Shown here: positions 1 to 8,807 of the stretch, piece by piece
Position numbering within the stretch: the first letter of the stretch is position 1
Layout of the letters: the number at the start of each line of letters is the position of its first letter
DNA from: JAAXGX01 sp965203565
Lineage (GTDB): Bacteria; Acidobacteriota; Vicinamibacteria; Vicinamibacterales; UBA8438
DNA: 64,000 bases
Assembly (NCBI GenBank): GCA_965203565.1
Contig: OZ241896.1
Coordinates: 2,232,001-2,296,000, forward strand
Direction: 5' to 3'
Position numbers and translations under genes: made by a program
The notes under the pieces: generated by a model
Told to the model about the DNA's origin: nothing
The model's input: only the letters and a program-made list of their open reading frames with translations
Databases searched by the model: none

Positions 1-1120
1 CCTCCTTTCCGTCCAGTCCGTACTCCGCCGCGGTCTCCAGCGCCAGATCGAGCGACGCGGCGGGGTCGTCGGGGCCGATCGACGTGGAGAGCACGCGCGG
101 CTTGAGATCGGTCGGCGTCGGGTTGAGGTCGTACGCGGGGGAGAGACGCCACCCGCGGTGACCGCCGTACAGGAAACCGTGATTGCGGAGGTGGTCGTCG
201 GTGTTCGAGATCAGCACGCTGAAGACGATCCGCCGCCACAACTGCTTCAGGTCCGGCGGCGCCGCCGCGCCGTGCCGGCGCAAGGCGTCGGCGATCTCCA
301 GGTAGGAACGCGACTCATGGTCGGCTGCGCCCAGCATGCTCGACGCCGACAGGAACGGCACGCGCCGCGCGGCGCGGCGGTCGAACCGGCGGACGACGAG
401 GACGTCCCGTCCCGCGGCCTGCTCCAGACGCCAGACCGGCGCCTCGATTCCGCTGCCGGCGGCCAACGCCAGGGCGACCCCCTCCCAGCGGACGACTTCC
501 AGGTCGTCCTCCGCGTCCTGCGGCCGGGGAAACTTCGCGATCGCCAGACCGCCGTCGGCGTCCCGCACGGACGCCTTGGGTCGGGCGCCGCCCAGGGACG
601 ACGCCGGGCCGATGAGCAGGCGGACGTCCTCGTCGTCCTCCGCGTCGCCGGCGACCCGCTCGGCCCCGGCGAGCAGGCGCGGCAGCGCGACCAGCGGCGG
701 AATGCGCGCGCCGCCCGGCGCAGCGAGAAACGGCCCACCCGGGGCGGCGGCGAACCGGAGCGCGCCCTGGCGGGTTTCATCGTCGACCAGCAGCAGGACG
801 TCGGTCTCCGTGAGCATTCGAGGCGCGCGCCCCTCGCGCTCGGCGCTCCGGCGTTCGGCGCGGCGCATCAGGAGACGCCCCCACCGGTCGGGCGTCGAGT
901 CGCCGATGGCGCCGAACAGCGGTTTCTCCGGCGGCGCGTGAAACGGTCCCGCCGTCAACGTCAGCGCCGGCTCCAGCGCGAAGCGTTCCGGGTGGACCAG
1001 CCAGGCGCGGTCGTATTCGAACCAGGCGCGATGCCGTCCCTTGCGGAGCCGCGACCAGAGCCGTCCGACGAAGACGGCCTCGCCGCGCAAGTCGACCGAT
1101 ACGAACGTCGCCCGATCCAT
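1..1120 (-). CDS. hipA: HipA-type serine/threonine kinase toxin (3' part missing)
   Basis: Kinase toxin of a HipBA-type module; family members phosphorylate a translation-related target and are held in check by HipB. Read on the minus strand from ATG at 1120, the frame stays open to the window edge, so the C-terminus is cut off. Family motifs are visible: GDSTPDRWG near residue 75, GGARPKA (substrate/ATP loop), VVRRFDRR, the catalytic stretch ISNTDDHLRNHGF and the following LSPAYDLNP metal-binding segment. The ATG overlaps the hipB stop by one base (TGATG), so the two are translationally coupled. The kinase residues look intact in the visible part. Toxin function is inferred from the family. 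Confidence 0.9.
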   Translation of the reverse strand, partial: MDRATFVSVDLRGEAVFVGRLWSRLRKGRHRAWFEYDRAWLVHPERFALEPALTLTAGPFHAPPEKPLFGAIGDSTPDRWGRLLMRRAERRSAEREGRAPRMLTETDVLLLVDDETRQGALRFAAAPGGPFLAAPGGARIPPLVALPRLLAGAERVAGDAEDDEDVRLLIGPASSLGGARPKASVRDADGGLAIAKFPRPQDAEDDLEVVRWEGVALALAAGSGIEAPVWRLEQAAGRDVLVVRRFDRRAARRVPFLSASSMLGAADHESRSYLEIADALRRHGAAAPPDLKQLWRRIVFSVLISNTDDHLRNHGFLYGGHRGWRLSPAYDLNPTPTDLKPRVLSTSIGPDDPAASLDLALETAAEYGLDGKE

Positions 1121-1461
1121 CAGCCGCGATCCGCCGGCGCACGGACGCGCCGCGCGCGGATGCGCTGGGGAAGCAGATCGTCGGCAAGGTCGCGTCCGAT
1201 CTCGTCGTGCCGCAGGCTAGCCAGCTCCGCGAGCCGGCTGTCGAGCCCGAGCACGAACAGCACCGTCGCGTAGGCGCCCATCGACACGCCGGGGTCGCCC
1301 CGCTCCACCTTGTGGAGCGTCGTGCGGCTGATCATGGCGCGTTCCGCCATCGTGGCGGTGGGAATGCGCCGGAGCCGCCGGGCGTCACGAACGTCCGCGC
1401 CGAGCCGGCCGAGGACCCGGCGCACCGAGAGGGGAACGGGCACCCGCCGGCGCGCATGCAT
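1120..1461 (-). CDS. hipB: HipB-like XRE-family antitoxin/repressor
   Basis: Small helix-turn-helix protein that should neutralise HipA and repress its own operon. The central segment, about residues 35-80, reads as an XRE-type HTH (ATMAERAMISRTTLHKVERG), followed by a short leucine-rich region. ATG at 1461 is preferred; an in-frame TTG lies seven codons upstream, inside AT-rich promoter DNA. The stop overlaps the hipA start by one base. The upstream region is strikingly AT-rich for this genome and holds an inverted repeat that could be the operator. Confidence 0.8.
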   Translation of the reverse strand: MHARRRVPVPLSVRRVLGRLGADVRDARRLRRIPTATMAERAMISRTTLHKVERGDPGVSMGAYATVLFVLGLDSRLAELASLRHDEIGRDLADDLLPQRIRARRVRAPADRG

Positions 1462-1489
1462 TGCGTCCAATATAATAGACAAAATTTCC

Positions 1490-1507
1490 TATAAAGACCA
1501 TTTTATA
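1490..1507 (-). promoter_or_regulatory. Candidate hipBA operator: inverted repeat in AT-rich leader
   Basis: A perfect 6-bp inverted repeat, TATAAA-N6-TTTATA, lies about 30 bp upstream of the hipB ATG in an AT-rich island spanning roughly 1471-1510. HipB proteins of characterised systems bind paired inverted repeats in this position. A minus-strand TATTAT at 1477-1472 could be the -10 element. The operator role is inference from position and symmetry. Confidence 0.4.
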
Positions 1508-1761
1508 ATGCTTTAACTGCATGATGGCGACGGCGCACAGGCGCCGCCGAATCTCATCGGCTCCGCCGGCATCGTGGTCGCCCGCCTGTCGGCGGCGCGC
1601 CCCGTATCGCCGCCGGGCGCTGTGGACCTGCCCGGCGCTCGGGCCGGCGCCGAGGCCGCGAGATTTCCACAGTTCCACAGCGCTTCATTGTGGATTTACT
1701 CCCACGGAAAACCACGGCATGAGCTGAACCCGAAAGCGTTTCGTCGGAAATGCGAGCCATC

Positions 1762-4608
1762 TCACATCCGCCCCTCGTCGCGCGCCCGGCGGACCTCGTC
1801 GCGCGACAGGGTCGTTCCGCGCCGGTCGCGTTCCGTGAACATGGCGTCGCAGACGGTCCGGACGAGCAGGCGCCGGAGCGTGGCGAGGTTGGGGTCGAAC
1901 TCGTTCTGGTTGACCCGCGCGTACCGCCACGTCGCGCCGGCGGCGGCGCTGACGCGCCGGCACCAGTCGCGCATCGCGGCGTCCTTCTCGCGGGTGCCTT
2001 CCCAGACGCGGCCCTTGGTCTCGATGATCCAGTTGACTTCCTCGCCGTCGGTCTGCTGGACGGCCACCCAGTCCGGGTAGTAGAAGCCGACGGCGCCGCT
2101 CGCCTTCAGGTAGTCGACGCGGAACGTCGTGCCGGAGCTTCCCTGTTCCGTCGTGCCGAGCGCGGCGAAGCGCAGCACGTCGGCGGCGCGGTCGAGGAAC
2201 TCCGCGAACCGGCGCTCGAAGCGGTTCCAGGTGGCCACGCAGTTGAAGACGGTCTTCTTCGCCGCCAGCGGCGGCAGGTCGCGCCGCCAACTGAACGGCT
2301 TCGTCTCCGACAGCCGGAAGTCGGCCCGCTCGAACTCCAGCGTGCGCCGTTCGACGGTGACCTCCGCGATTTTCCGGGCAAGGTAGCGGGCGACGCCTTC
2401 CCGCATCTCCAGCCGTCCCAGATGCGAGCGGACGCCTTCGTCCTCCAGGTCGACCCGCCGGCCGAAACAGCGGTCCGCCACGTAGCCCCGCACCACCGGG
2501 TACAGCTCGGCGAAGCGGTTGGTGAGACCGGCCCGTTGCGCGACCAGGTTGGCGACGTCCGCCAGCAATTCCCGGGAAGGCCGCGGCGCCGCGGCCACGT
2601 CGTCCTGGTGCACCTCGGTCTCGGTGGTCGCGAACTCCATCTGCAAGCTGATTCGGTACGGCTCGGCCAGCTCTTCCTGCTTGAAGATCGCGTCGAGCGC
2701 GGCGACGTCCAGCTCGGAGAGCTTGCGGAGGTCGTGCCGCAGGCTCGGCCTGGTGATCGGAATCTCGACGTCGTACGCCAGCCGTTCCCGCACCGGTTCG
2801 ACGACCACCGGCGGCGGGGGAGCCGTGCGGGCGCTCGCCACGCCGACGCCCTCGGCCTCCAACTGCTCGCGGAGCACCCGCAGCAGGTTGCGCGTGCCGA
2901 GCACCTCGAGCGTCTGGGTCCGGTCCGGGCTGACTCCCGTCATGGGCCGCAGTCCGCGGCCGATCACCTGCTCGGGGAGGATCTCCGCCTTCGATGTGTA
3001 GGGCCGCAGGCCGAGCACCACCGACACGTTGCGCACGTCCCAGCCCTCGCGCAGCATCATCACGCTGACGATCGCCTTGATCCGGCTGCCGGGCCGGTCG
3101 ATGTCCCGCGCCGCCGCCCGGGCCCGGTCGAGGTCGCCCTTCCGCACTTCCCCGGTGTTGTCGGTGTGGATGACGAGCACCTCGGACCGCGTGAACCCGA
3201 ACTCGGCGGTCTTCCACAGGTGCTCGCCGATGGCGTCGGCGTAGACGTTCTTCTCCGCCATGACGAAGAGCACCGGCCGGACGTCGAGCTTTTCGTACGC
3301 CTGCCGGTGCTCCTGCCAGCGCCGCACGGCGGCCTGGAGCCAGAAGCCGTACTTCGCCGCGACGTTCGCCTTCGTGACGCCGTCCGGGTCCTCGGCCGGC
3401 TGCTTCCGGTCCGCCTCGTTGGTGACGATGATCGGCGCCTTGACGATGCGGTCCTCCACCGCCTGGGCCAGCGGATAGTCCACCACCGTCCACGGGAAGT
3501 ACATGCCGTTCTGGTCCTTCGGCGTGGCCGAGAAGTCGAGCCAGGCGGCGAGGCCGTGCGGCAGGGCGCCGTGGACGGCGAGCAGCGACCGGCTCCAGGC
3601 CAGGTCCTCGTCGTGGACGTGGTGGGCCTCGTCGTTCAGGACGACGAGATCGCCGAGCGCCTGCACGCGATCCAGCAGGGAGCGCCGGCCGGCCGCCGCG
3701 AGGTCCTGCGCCGGCTTCGGACCCAGCAGCGCGTCGACCGCGTTCGCCGGCGTCCATTCCCGGTCGCGCGACTCGTAGAGCTGGTGGACGTTGGTGAGGA
3801 ACAGGTTGCCCGACGGGTCCGGTTCGGCCGCCTCGCCGCGCAGGATCACCTTCTGCGAGAAGCCGCCCTTCCACTCCGGCGGGATCAGCGGCAGCGCGTG
3901 GAAGATCCGGTTGCTCGCGAAGTCCTTCTCCAACCGCTGGTACACGATGACGTTCGGCGCCACGACGAGGAAGTTGGTGGACAGGTCCGAGCCGGGCACG
4001 CGCTGCCGGTGGAAGCGCGACCAGACCACCGCCATCGCCATCACCCAGGTCTTGCCCGCGCCGGTCGCCATCTTGAAGGCGAAGCGGCGCAGGTCCTCGG
4101 GCGGAAGGTCCTGCACGCCGTCCCGGTCCAGCTCCGGCAGGTAGCGGCGGATCCGCCGCCGGCCGTCGATCGCGGTCTCGAACTCGACGTTCCGCGAAAC
4201 CAGGTCCTTCCGCGAAATCGCGCCGTGCGCCTCGATGAGCGCCCGGGCGTCGCGCCGGCCGTCGATCTCCACCAGCCAGACCAGCGTCTCGATCGCCTCG
4301 CGCTGGCAGAAGTGGTACCGGAACGGCGCGTCGAAGCCGGCGACCTCGTGGTCTTCGTCGAACCAGTACGCGAACAGGCGCCGGGTGACGTCGGAAGCGC
4401 CGGCGTAGCCGCCGTCGCGCCACGCGTCGACGGCGGCGCGGATCTTCGGCGGCAGCAGCAGCCGGCTCGGGCGGCGGCCGGAGTCGTCCACCCGCCAGCC
4501 GTTCGGCGCGGTGTCGTCCTTGACCAGATGCGACGCGGGGCGCTCCCACGGACGGCGGTCCGGAATTTCCGGCAGGTCCCGGTCGTAGGCGATGACCGCC
4601 TCAGCCAT
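1762..4608 (-). CDS. res: Type III restriction enzyme Res subunit (SF2 helicase plus C-terminal nuclease)
   Basis: ATP-dependent DNA translocase-endonuclease that cuts when its partner Mod recognises unmethylated sites. Of 948 residues, the SF2 core shows Walker A ATGAGKT (181-187), Walker B box DEAH (326-329), SATP motif III and QVIGRGLRP motif VI. A PD-(D/E)XK-like nuclease pattern lies near 845-865 (PDW... then IIETKGR). Length and architecture match type III Res proteins. The ATG at 4608 overlaps the HEPN stop by 8 bp, so res is the last gene of the operon. Unusually, two toxin-antitoxin genes separate it from mod. Confidence 0.92.
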   Translation of the reverse strand: MAEAVIAYDRDLPEIPDRRPWERPASHLVKDDTAPNGWRVDDSGRRPSRLLLPPKIRAAVDAWRDGGYAGASDVTRRLFAYWFDEDHEVAGFDAPFRYHFCQREAIETLVWLVEIDGRRDARALIEAHGAISRKDLVSRNVEFETAIDGRRRIRRYLPELDRDGVQDLPPEDLRRFAFKMATGAGKTWVMAMAVVWSRFHRQRVPGSDLSTNFLVVAPNVIVYQRLEKDFASNRIFHALPLIPPEWKGGFSQKVILRGEAAEPDPSGNLFLTNVHQLYESRDREWTPANAVDALLGPKPAQDLAAAGRRSLLDRVQALGDLVVLNDEAHHVHDEDLAWSRSLLAVHGALPHGLAAWLDFSATPKDQNGMYFPWTVVDYPLAQAVEDRIVKAPIIVTNEADRKQPAEDPDGVTKANVAAKYGFWLQAAVRRWQEHRQAYEKLDVRPVLFVMAEKNVYADAIGEHLWKTAEFGFTRSEVLVIHTDNTGEVRKGDLDRARAAARDIDRPGSRIKAIVSVMMLREGWDVRNVSVVLGLRPYTSKAEILPEQVIGRGLRPMTGVSPDRTQTLEVLGTRNLLRVLREQLEAEGVGVASARTAPPPPVVVEPVRERLAYDVEIPITRPSLRHDLRKLSELDVAALDAIFKQEELAEPYRISLQMEFATTETEVHQDDVAAAPRPSRELLADVANLVAQRAGLTNRFAELYPVVRGYVADRCFGRRVDLEDEGVRSHLGRLEMREGVARYLARKIAEVTVERRTLEFERADFRLSETKPFSWRRDLPPLAAKKTVFNCVATWNRFERRFAEFLDRAADVLRFAALGTTEQGSSGTTFRVDYLKASGAVGFYYPDWVAVQQTDGEEVNWIIETKGRVWEGTREKDAAMRDWCRRVSAAAGATWRYARVNQNEFDPNLATLRRLLVRTVCDAMFTERDRRGTTLSRDEVRRARDEGRM

Positions 4609-5026
4609 CGCCGCGCTCCGATGCGAGCTCCTGCTCGGTCAGGCCCTTCGCGGACAGGTACCGCCGGATGCGATCGACGAACGCTCGCGCCTGCTCGCAT
4701 TCCTCTTGCGCGTCTTCGGCCGAGAAGAAGACTCCCGCGTCGTAGTCCGCCACGAGGCGATCGTCAGAATGTTGCACAAGGCGCTTGGACCACTGCGCCT
4801 CCAGCTCCCCCGTGCGAACGAGATGCTTGCCGAACATGCGCCGGACTCCGGCATGGCTCTCGGCCGCCACGCCATGCACGAGCAGCGCGGCCTTCGCCGC
4901 GTGCAGGACCGCGTTGTACGCTCGTGACACGGCGTCATCGCCATAGTCTTCACGCGCCAGAACGTCGGCGGCCTGCAGCGACCTCGTGGCTCGACGCCAT
5001 TCGTCGACGATCACTTTTCGATTCAT
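4601..5026 (-). CDS. HEPN-domain protein (toxin half of a HEPN/MNT pair)
   Basis: All-helical HEPN protein of 141 residues; relatives are RNases paired with nucleotidyltransferase antitoxins. The diagnostic helix SRAYNAVLHAAKAALL is near residue 32 and keeps an Arg and a His in the usual R-x(4-6)-H arrangement. ATG at 5026 is chosen because it overlaps the MNT stop as ATGA; a longer frame upstream would run through the MNT gene. The stop overlaps the res start by 8 bp. Placement inside a mod-res unit suggests a role tied to restriction, for example a fail-safe abortive response. That role is inference. Confidence 0.82.
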   Translation of the reverse strand: MNRKVIVDEWRRATRSLQAADVLAREDYGDDAVSRAYNAVLHAAKAALLVHGVAAESHAGVRRMFGKHLVRTGELEAQWSKRLVQHSDDRLVADYDAGVFFSAEDAQEECEQARAFVDRIRRYLSAKGLTEQELASERGDG

Positions 5027-5358
5027 AAGACGGACACCGCGTCGCGCTCGACCGCCTGCTGGAACGGGAACCCGTCCTTCCGCCGGCCTTCCCACTCCTC
5101 TTCGGTGAACGCCAGAATGGAAGGTATCGCATCCGACAACACGGCCAGATCGTAGCCGATGCGCCGTAGCTGGCGCTTCATGCCGCCGGCTTCGTTCCTG
5201 ACGATGAGCAGCACGTCGAGGTCGCTGTCTTCATGCGCGTCGCCGCGCGCCTTCGAGCCGTAGATCACCATCCGCGCGACCACGCCGGGATGGCGCATCC
5301 GAAGGGCGCGCCGGTACTCGTCCAGCCAGACCTGCTCCGCCGGGTCGAGGGTCAGCAT
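5023..5358 (-). CDS. MNT-type minimal nucleotidyltransferase (antitoxin half)
   Basis: DNA polymerase beta-fold minimal nucleotidyltransferase of 111 residues. The signature GSKARGDAHEDSDLDVLL begins near residue 34 and holds the GS motif and two of the catalytic aspartates. In characterised pairs, MNT proteins add nucleotides to a Tyr on the HEPN toxin to silence it. The start is 3 bp after the mod stop and the stop overlaps the HEPN start by 4 bp, so expression is coupled to both neighbours. Antitoxin function is inferred from family and pairing. Confidence 0.85.
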   Translation of the reverse strand: MLTLDPAEQVWLDEYRRALRMRHPGVVARMVIYGSKARGDAHEDSDLDVLLIVRNEAGGMKRQLRRIGYDLAVLSDAIPSILAFTEEEWEGRRKDGFPFQQAVERDAVSVL

Positions 5359-5361
5359 GGT

Positions 5362-7320
5362 TCACACCTCCACGTCGAACGCCTGCGACGTGTCGTTGCC
5401 GAAGACGTCGATCACCTTGACCAGCACCCGGTACCGGCCCGGCCGCTCGTAGACGTGCGGATCGGAGGCGAGCGGCAGCGTCCGGTCCTTGCGGGTGCGG
5501 TAGGCCACCCACCCCTGCATGAACGTGTCGTTGCGGAAGTCCCAGTCCACCGCCCAGTAGTCGATCCAGTCCGACCACTTCCGGATCTTGCCGCGCACGT
5601 CGTCGGGGACGAGATCCGGGTTGGGGATGACGAAGTCCTTCAGCGTCACCCGCGCGGCGCGCTTCTCCGGCTTCCCGATCTCCGCCTCCAGCCAGGCGAG
5701 CTCGAAGAACCGCACGTCGCCCTTGTCGGCCGCCTGCTGCTCCATCACCTCGCGGGGGATCTGCAGGAGCAGCAGCCTGACGCCCTTCGCCTTCGCCGCC
5801 TGGTGCATCGGGCCGCCCCTGCGCACGTCGTTGTTCGGTCCGGCCAGGCCCATCTCCCATTCCCAGCCGAGGACGTGCAGCTCGCGCTGCTTCAACGCGA
5901 GACATTCGTCCACCGCCGCGTCGACCTCGCCGATGGTGACCGGCGCATCGACCGCGCCGACGTACACCATGGCCGCGCCCTTCTTCCCGTGCAGGTGGGT
6001 CATGCCGGGCAGCGGCCGGGCGCCGTGGAGCTTCAGGATGAACGCGAGGTACTCGTAGAGCGCCTGTTCCGCGACCGGCTCGTCGTCGCTTCCGCCGAAC
6101 GTCACGCCCTGCCAGTACTGCCGCTCGTACCGGCCGAGGTTCAGCACTTCGAACGGCTTGCAGTTCTCGATGCCGAGCAGCCGCTTGCGCGTGACGTGAA
6201 TGCTCCAGCGGCCGAGGTCGCAGCCGATCCAGCGGCGGCCGAGCTTTTCGGCGACGGCGAGGGTGGTGCCGGAGCCGCAGAAGAAGTCGGCGACGAGATT
6301 GCCCCTATCAGACGAAATAGAAACTATCCTGTCGAGTAGAGACTCTGGTTTTTGTGTAGCGTAGCCGGTTCTTTCGATGGCTTGCGAGTGCAAGTACTGA
6401 ATATCACCCCAGACGTCGTTCGCGACTGTCAATTCCCGATCTCGATATACGATCCGTCCATACTTGGAAGTGTCAAGTTCTCCGCGAGCTACCAGAGACT
6501 CCACCTTCTCGCGATCGTAGACCAAAAGCTGGAGAATCTTGCCACCACCCTTTGCAGGTACTTTGTTTACGTTATAGCCCTTGTCGATCACCGCTTGCTG
6601 CGACGGAGTAGGAGCAATCTCAATTCTGTTGAACGTCGTATTCTGTGACTTGCTGTAGTACAGCAAAACATCGTGCATCTGCTGAAAGGTGTCGGAAACG
6701 TTGGTCCAGCGGCGATAGTGCCAGATGATCTCGCTTTTGAAACGTTCATTCCCGAAAATCTCATCGGATATCAACTTCACCGTGTGAACGACGTCGACGC
6801 CGACGTGTATGTATATTGAACCAATCTCCGATAGTAGCTCTCGCAGCAAACGCAAGCGGATCGAAAGCATGGACAAGTAGCTCGCCAACCCGCGCCTCCA
6901 CGTATCACGGTATGCCTTCTCTTCAATTGTCGACGGCTTTTTGGTAGTTTCTTCGCCGTCTTCTCCTATTCTGGCTTCGAACGAGAAATCGGCTCCCGTG
7001 GCAAACGGCGGGTCGATGTAGATCAGATCGATCTTCCCCGCGAACTTCTCCAGCAGCGATCCCATCACCAGCAGGTTGTCGCCCCATATGAGCTTGTTCC
7101 TCCAGCCCTCCTCGAAAGTGTCTCCCTCCTTGCCCTCGTAGACGTCGAAAAGCGACTGCTGCGAGCCGCCCTTCCGCGCTTCCCGTCCGGCGCGGCTCTC
7201 GTTGACCGTCTCGACGATCTGGAACGGCAGGTTGACGCGCGGCGTCTCCCGGAGCACGCCGTCCTCGTCGTACTTGCCGGGCCAGACCAGCTCGGTCTTC
7301 GTGACGTCGATCTTCGCCAT
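5362..7320 (-). CDS. mod: Type III DNA methyltransferase Mod subunit (beta-class N6-adenine/N4-cytosine)
   Basis: Site-specific methylase that also provides DNA recognition for Res. Of 652 residues, catalytic motif IV is IDPPF (102-106) and the SAM-binding motif I DFFCGSGTT is at 345-353. That order (IV before I) defines the beta class typical of type III Mod. The segment of about 110-340, covering the target-recognition region, is encoded by visibly more AT-rich DNA (about 6300-6990) than either end, which suggests a recombined recognition domain. The C-terminal 60 residues look beta-rich. The ATG abuts the preceding TAG with no spacer. Confidence 0.93.
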   Translation of the reverse strand: MAKIDVTKTELVWPGKYDEDGVLRETPRVNLPFQIVETVNESRAGREARKGGSQQSLFDVYEGKEGDTFEEGWRNKLIWGDNLLVMGSLLEKFAGKIDLIYIDPPFATGADFSFEARIGEDGEETTKKPSTIEEKAYRDTWRRGLASYLSMLSIRLRLLRELLSEIGSIYIHVGVDVVHTVKLISDEIFGNERFKSEIIWHYRRWTNVSDTFQQMHDVLLYYSKSQNTTFNRIEIAPTPSQQAVIDKGYNVNKVPAKGGGKILQLLVYDREKVESLVARGELDTSKYGRIVYRDRELTVANDVWGDIQYLHSQAIERTGYATQKPESLLDRIVSISSDRGNLVADFFCGSGTTLAVAEKLGRRWIGCDLGRWSIHVTRKRLLGIENCKPFEVLNLGRYERQYWQGVTFGGSDDEPVAEQALYEYLAFILKLHGARPLPGMTHLHGKKGAAMVYVGAVDAPVTIGEVDAAVDECLALKQRELHVLGWEWEMGLAGPNNDVRRGGPMHQAAKAKGVRLLLLQIPREVMEQQAADKGDVRFFELAWLEAEIGKPEKRAARVTLKDFVIPNPDLVPDDVRGKIRKWSDWIDYWAVDWDFRNDTFMQGWVAYRTRKDRTLPLASDPHVYERPGRYRVLVKVIDVFGNDTSQAFDVEV

Positions 7321-8784
7321 CTATCGCGCCTCCCGGATTCGCTCCAGGCGCTCTCGGCCCGCCGGGGTCAACCGGTAGCGCTGCCGGCTGCTGCGCGGCT
7401 TGTCGGGGATGGTCATTTCGATCAGGCCGGCCCGCAAGGCCGGCAGCAGATAAGCCGCACGGAAGTGATCTTCATGCTTGAGGCCAAGGGCTTCCTGGAG
7501 CTGTTGCCTCGTCATTTCCCCGGACATCGCCGGCAGGAGTCGGACTTCCGGAGCAACTTCCCCGGTGACTTCCCCGGTGGCTTCCCCGGTGACTTGCGGG
7601 GGCTCCCCTCCCGTGACTTGGGTTGCGACTTCCCCGGCGGCGGCCCGAACCGCGGGGTTCGGCCGGAAGGTGACGGTCACGAAGCTGTCGGATTCGAACG
7701 CCGGCTCCGGGCAGCGCAGGTCCCGCGCCTCGTCCCGGATGCGGCGGATGCCGGTGCCGGCCTTCTCGATGAATTCGATCCGGTGCAGCAGGTCGGAGAT
7801 CAGCGGGTTCCGGCGGATGCTCCGGTAGCCGAGGTCGCTCACGCGCAGGCCCTTCGGCAGGCCCCCGGGGCTGCTCACCTCGATGCGGTCGGCGTAGAGC
7901 TCGACGAAGACGTTGGCGCCGTCGAAGAACCAGTCGCGGTGCATGACCGCGTTGGTGATCGCCTCGCGCAGCGCCTTCATCGGGTATTCCGGCACGTTCT
8001 CCCGCCGCAGGCCCTCGATCCGGTAGGCGGTGCGGGTGTTGCGCTCGACGAAACGCATGGCGTCCTCGACGTCGGCGACGATGCCGCCGTCGAAGTCCTT
8101 CCGGTCCAGGACATGGACCTTGTCCGCGCCCCGCCCGAGCAGGCACGTGACGTACGCCTCCGGGAAGAAGTGCCGCACGTTCCGGGCGAAGAAGAGCACG
8201 CCGGCGTTGCGGAACAGCAGTCCGTTCCCGTTCCGCTCGGCCGCCTCGATGTTGACCAGCACGTCCTCCACCGGCAGCCCGGCGGTGATGTTCGAGTACC
8301 GGAGCCAGGTGTCGAACTTCCCGCGGTCGAAGTCTTCCGGGTACCGGAAGCGGGGGCAGGGTGAAAGGTCGAACCGGATCACCCCCTCCGCGCGGAAGAA
8401 GTCGCGGATCTCGTCGCGGCCGAGCTTCTGCGTCACCGCGCCCTGCCGCCAGAAGAAGCCATCGCCGCACTGCACCGGCTTGGCGTCGCTCTCGCGCACG
8501 TGGACCACGAACACGCCGTTCACCGGCTCCGCAAGCACCTTCACCGGCGGGTCGCAGTTGCGGGCGACGTCCTGCACACGGGCGCGCAGGGCGTTGGAGT
8601 CCCCGATCCCCTTCACGGAACCGTCGTCGCGCACGCCGAGGAGAATCTTCCCGCCGATGGTGTTCGCCAGCGCGACGATCTCGCGGGCGAACGACGATGG
8701 CGAGAGAGCTTCCTTGAACTCCAGCGTCGTGCCTTCGCCCTGCTGGATGAGGATTTCGAGATCCGCCGGTGTGGTTCTCGCCAT
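7321..8784 (-). CDS. AlbA_2/Schlafen-type domain protein with GHKL-like ATPase region
   Basis: Of 487 residues, the N-terminal 130 form an AlbA_2 (divergent AAA_4/Schlafen-like) domain (EGTTLEFKEAL, ANTIGGKILLGVRDDG). A GHKL-like ATP-binding region follows (LREAITNAVMHRDW, then IEFIEKAGTGIRRIRDEA), and a winged-helix-like C-terminus resembles those of Fic-associated regulators. ATG at 8784 is preferred because it begins just before the domain; an in-frame TTG at 8838 would overlap the upstream gene by 31 bp. A 4-residue TGEV repeat lies before the C-terminal domain. Such proteins occur as regulators or effectors in defence islands; the exact role here is unknown. Confidence 0.8.
   Translation of the reverse strand: MARTTPADLEILIQQGEGTTLEFKEALSPSSFAREIVALANTIGGKILLGVRDDGSVKGIGDSNALRARVQDVARNCDPPVKVLAEPVNGVFVVHVRESDAKPVQCGDGFFWRQGAVTQKLGRDEIRDFFRAEGVIRFDLSPCPRFRYPEDFDRGKFDTWLRYSNITAGLPVEDVLVNIEAAERNGNGLLFRNAGVLFFARNVRHFFPEAYVTCLLGRGADKVHVLDRKDFDGGIVADVEDAMRFVERNTRTAYRIEGLRRENVPEYPMKALREAITNAVMHRDWFFDGANVFVELYADRIEVSSPGGLPKGLRVSDLGYRSIRRNPLISDLLHRIEFIEKAGTGIRRIRDEARDLRCPEPAFESDSFVTVTFRPNPAVRAAAGEVATQVTGGEPPQVTGEATGEVTGEVAPEVRLLPAMSGEMTRQQLQEALGLKHEDHFRAAYLLPALRAGLIEMTIPDKPRSSRQRYRLTPAGRERLERIREAR
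7555..7590 (-). repeat. Tandem 12-bp repeat (three units)
   Basis: Three consecutive units of the form RRCTTCCCCGGT lie in frame in the AlbA_2 gene and encode the TGEV repeat of a linker. A partial fourth unit follows. Because units are 12 bp, gain or loss would change linker length without a frameshift. Confidence 0.7.
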
Positions 8785-8807
8785 CGGCTTGACGTCGATT
8801 CCCGTGA

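Noticed and set aside
1508..1761. Possible DnaA-box or origin features (TTCCACAG, TTGTGGATT) between hipB and res
   Set aside because: Words are isolated and do not match TTATCCACA clusters; no dnaA, dnaN or gyrase gene is near.
1750..5028. Very long open frame on the plus strand opposite the Res and HEPN genes
   Set aside because: Arg/Val/Asp-rich, no domain; it is the antisense shadow that GC-rich third positions create opposite a real gene. Similar long frames opposite icd, the TonB receptors, ccmFH and the M16 genes were dropped for the same reason.
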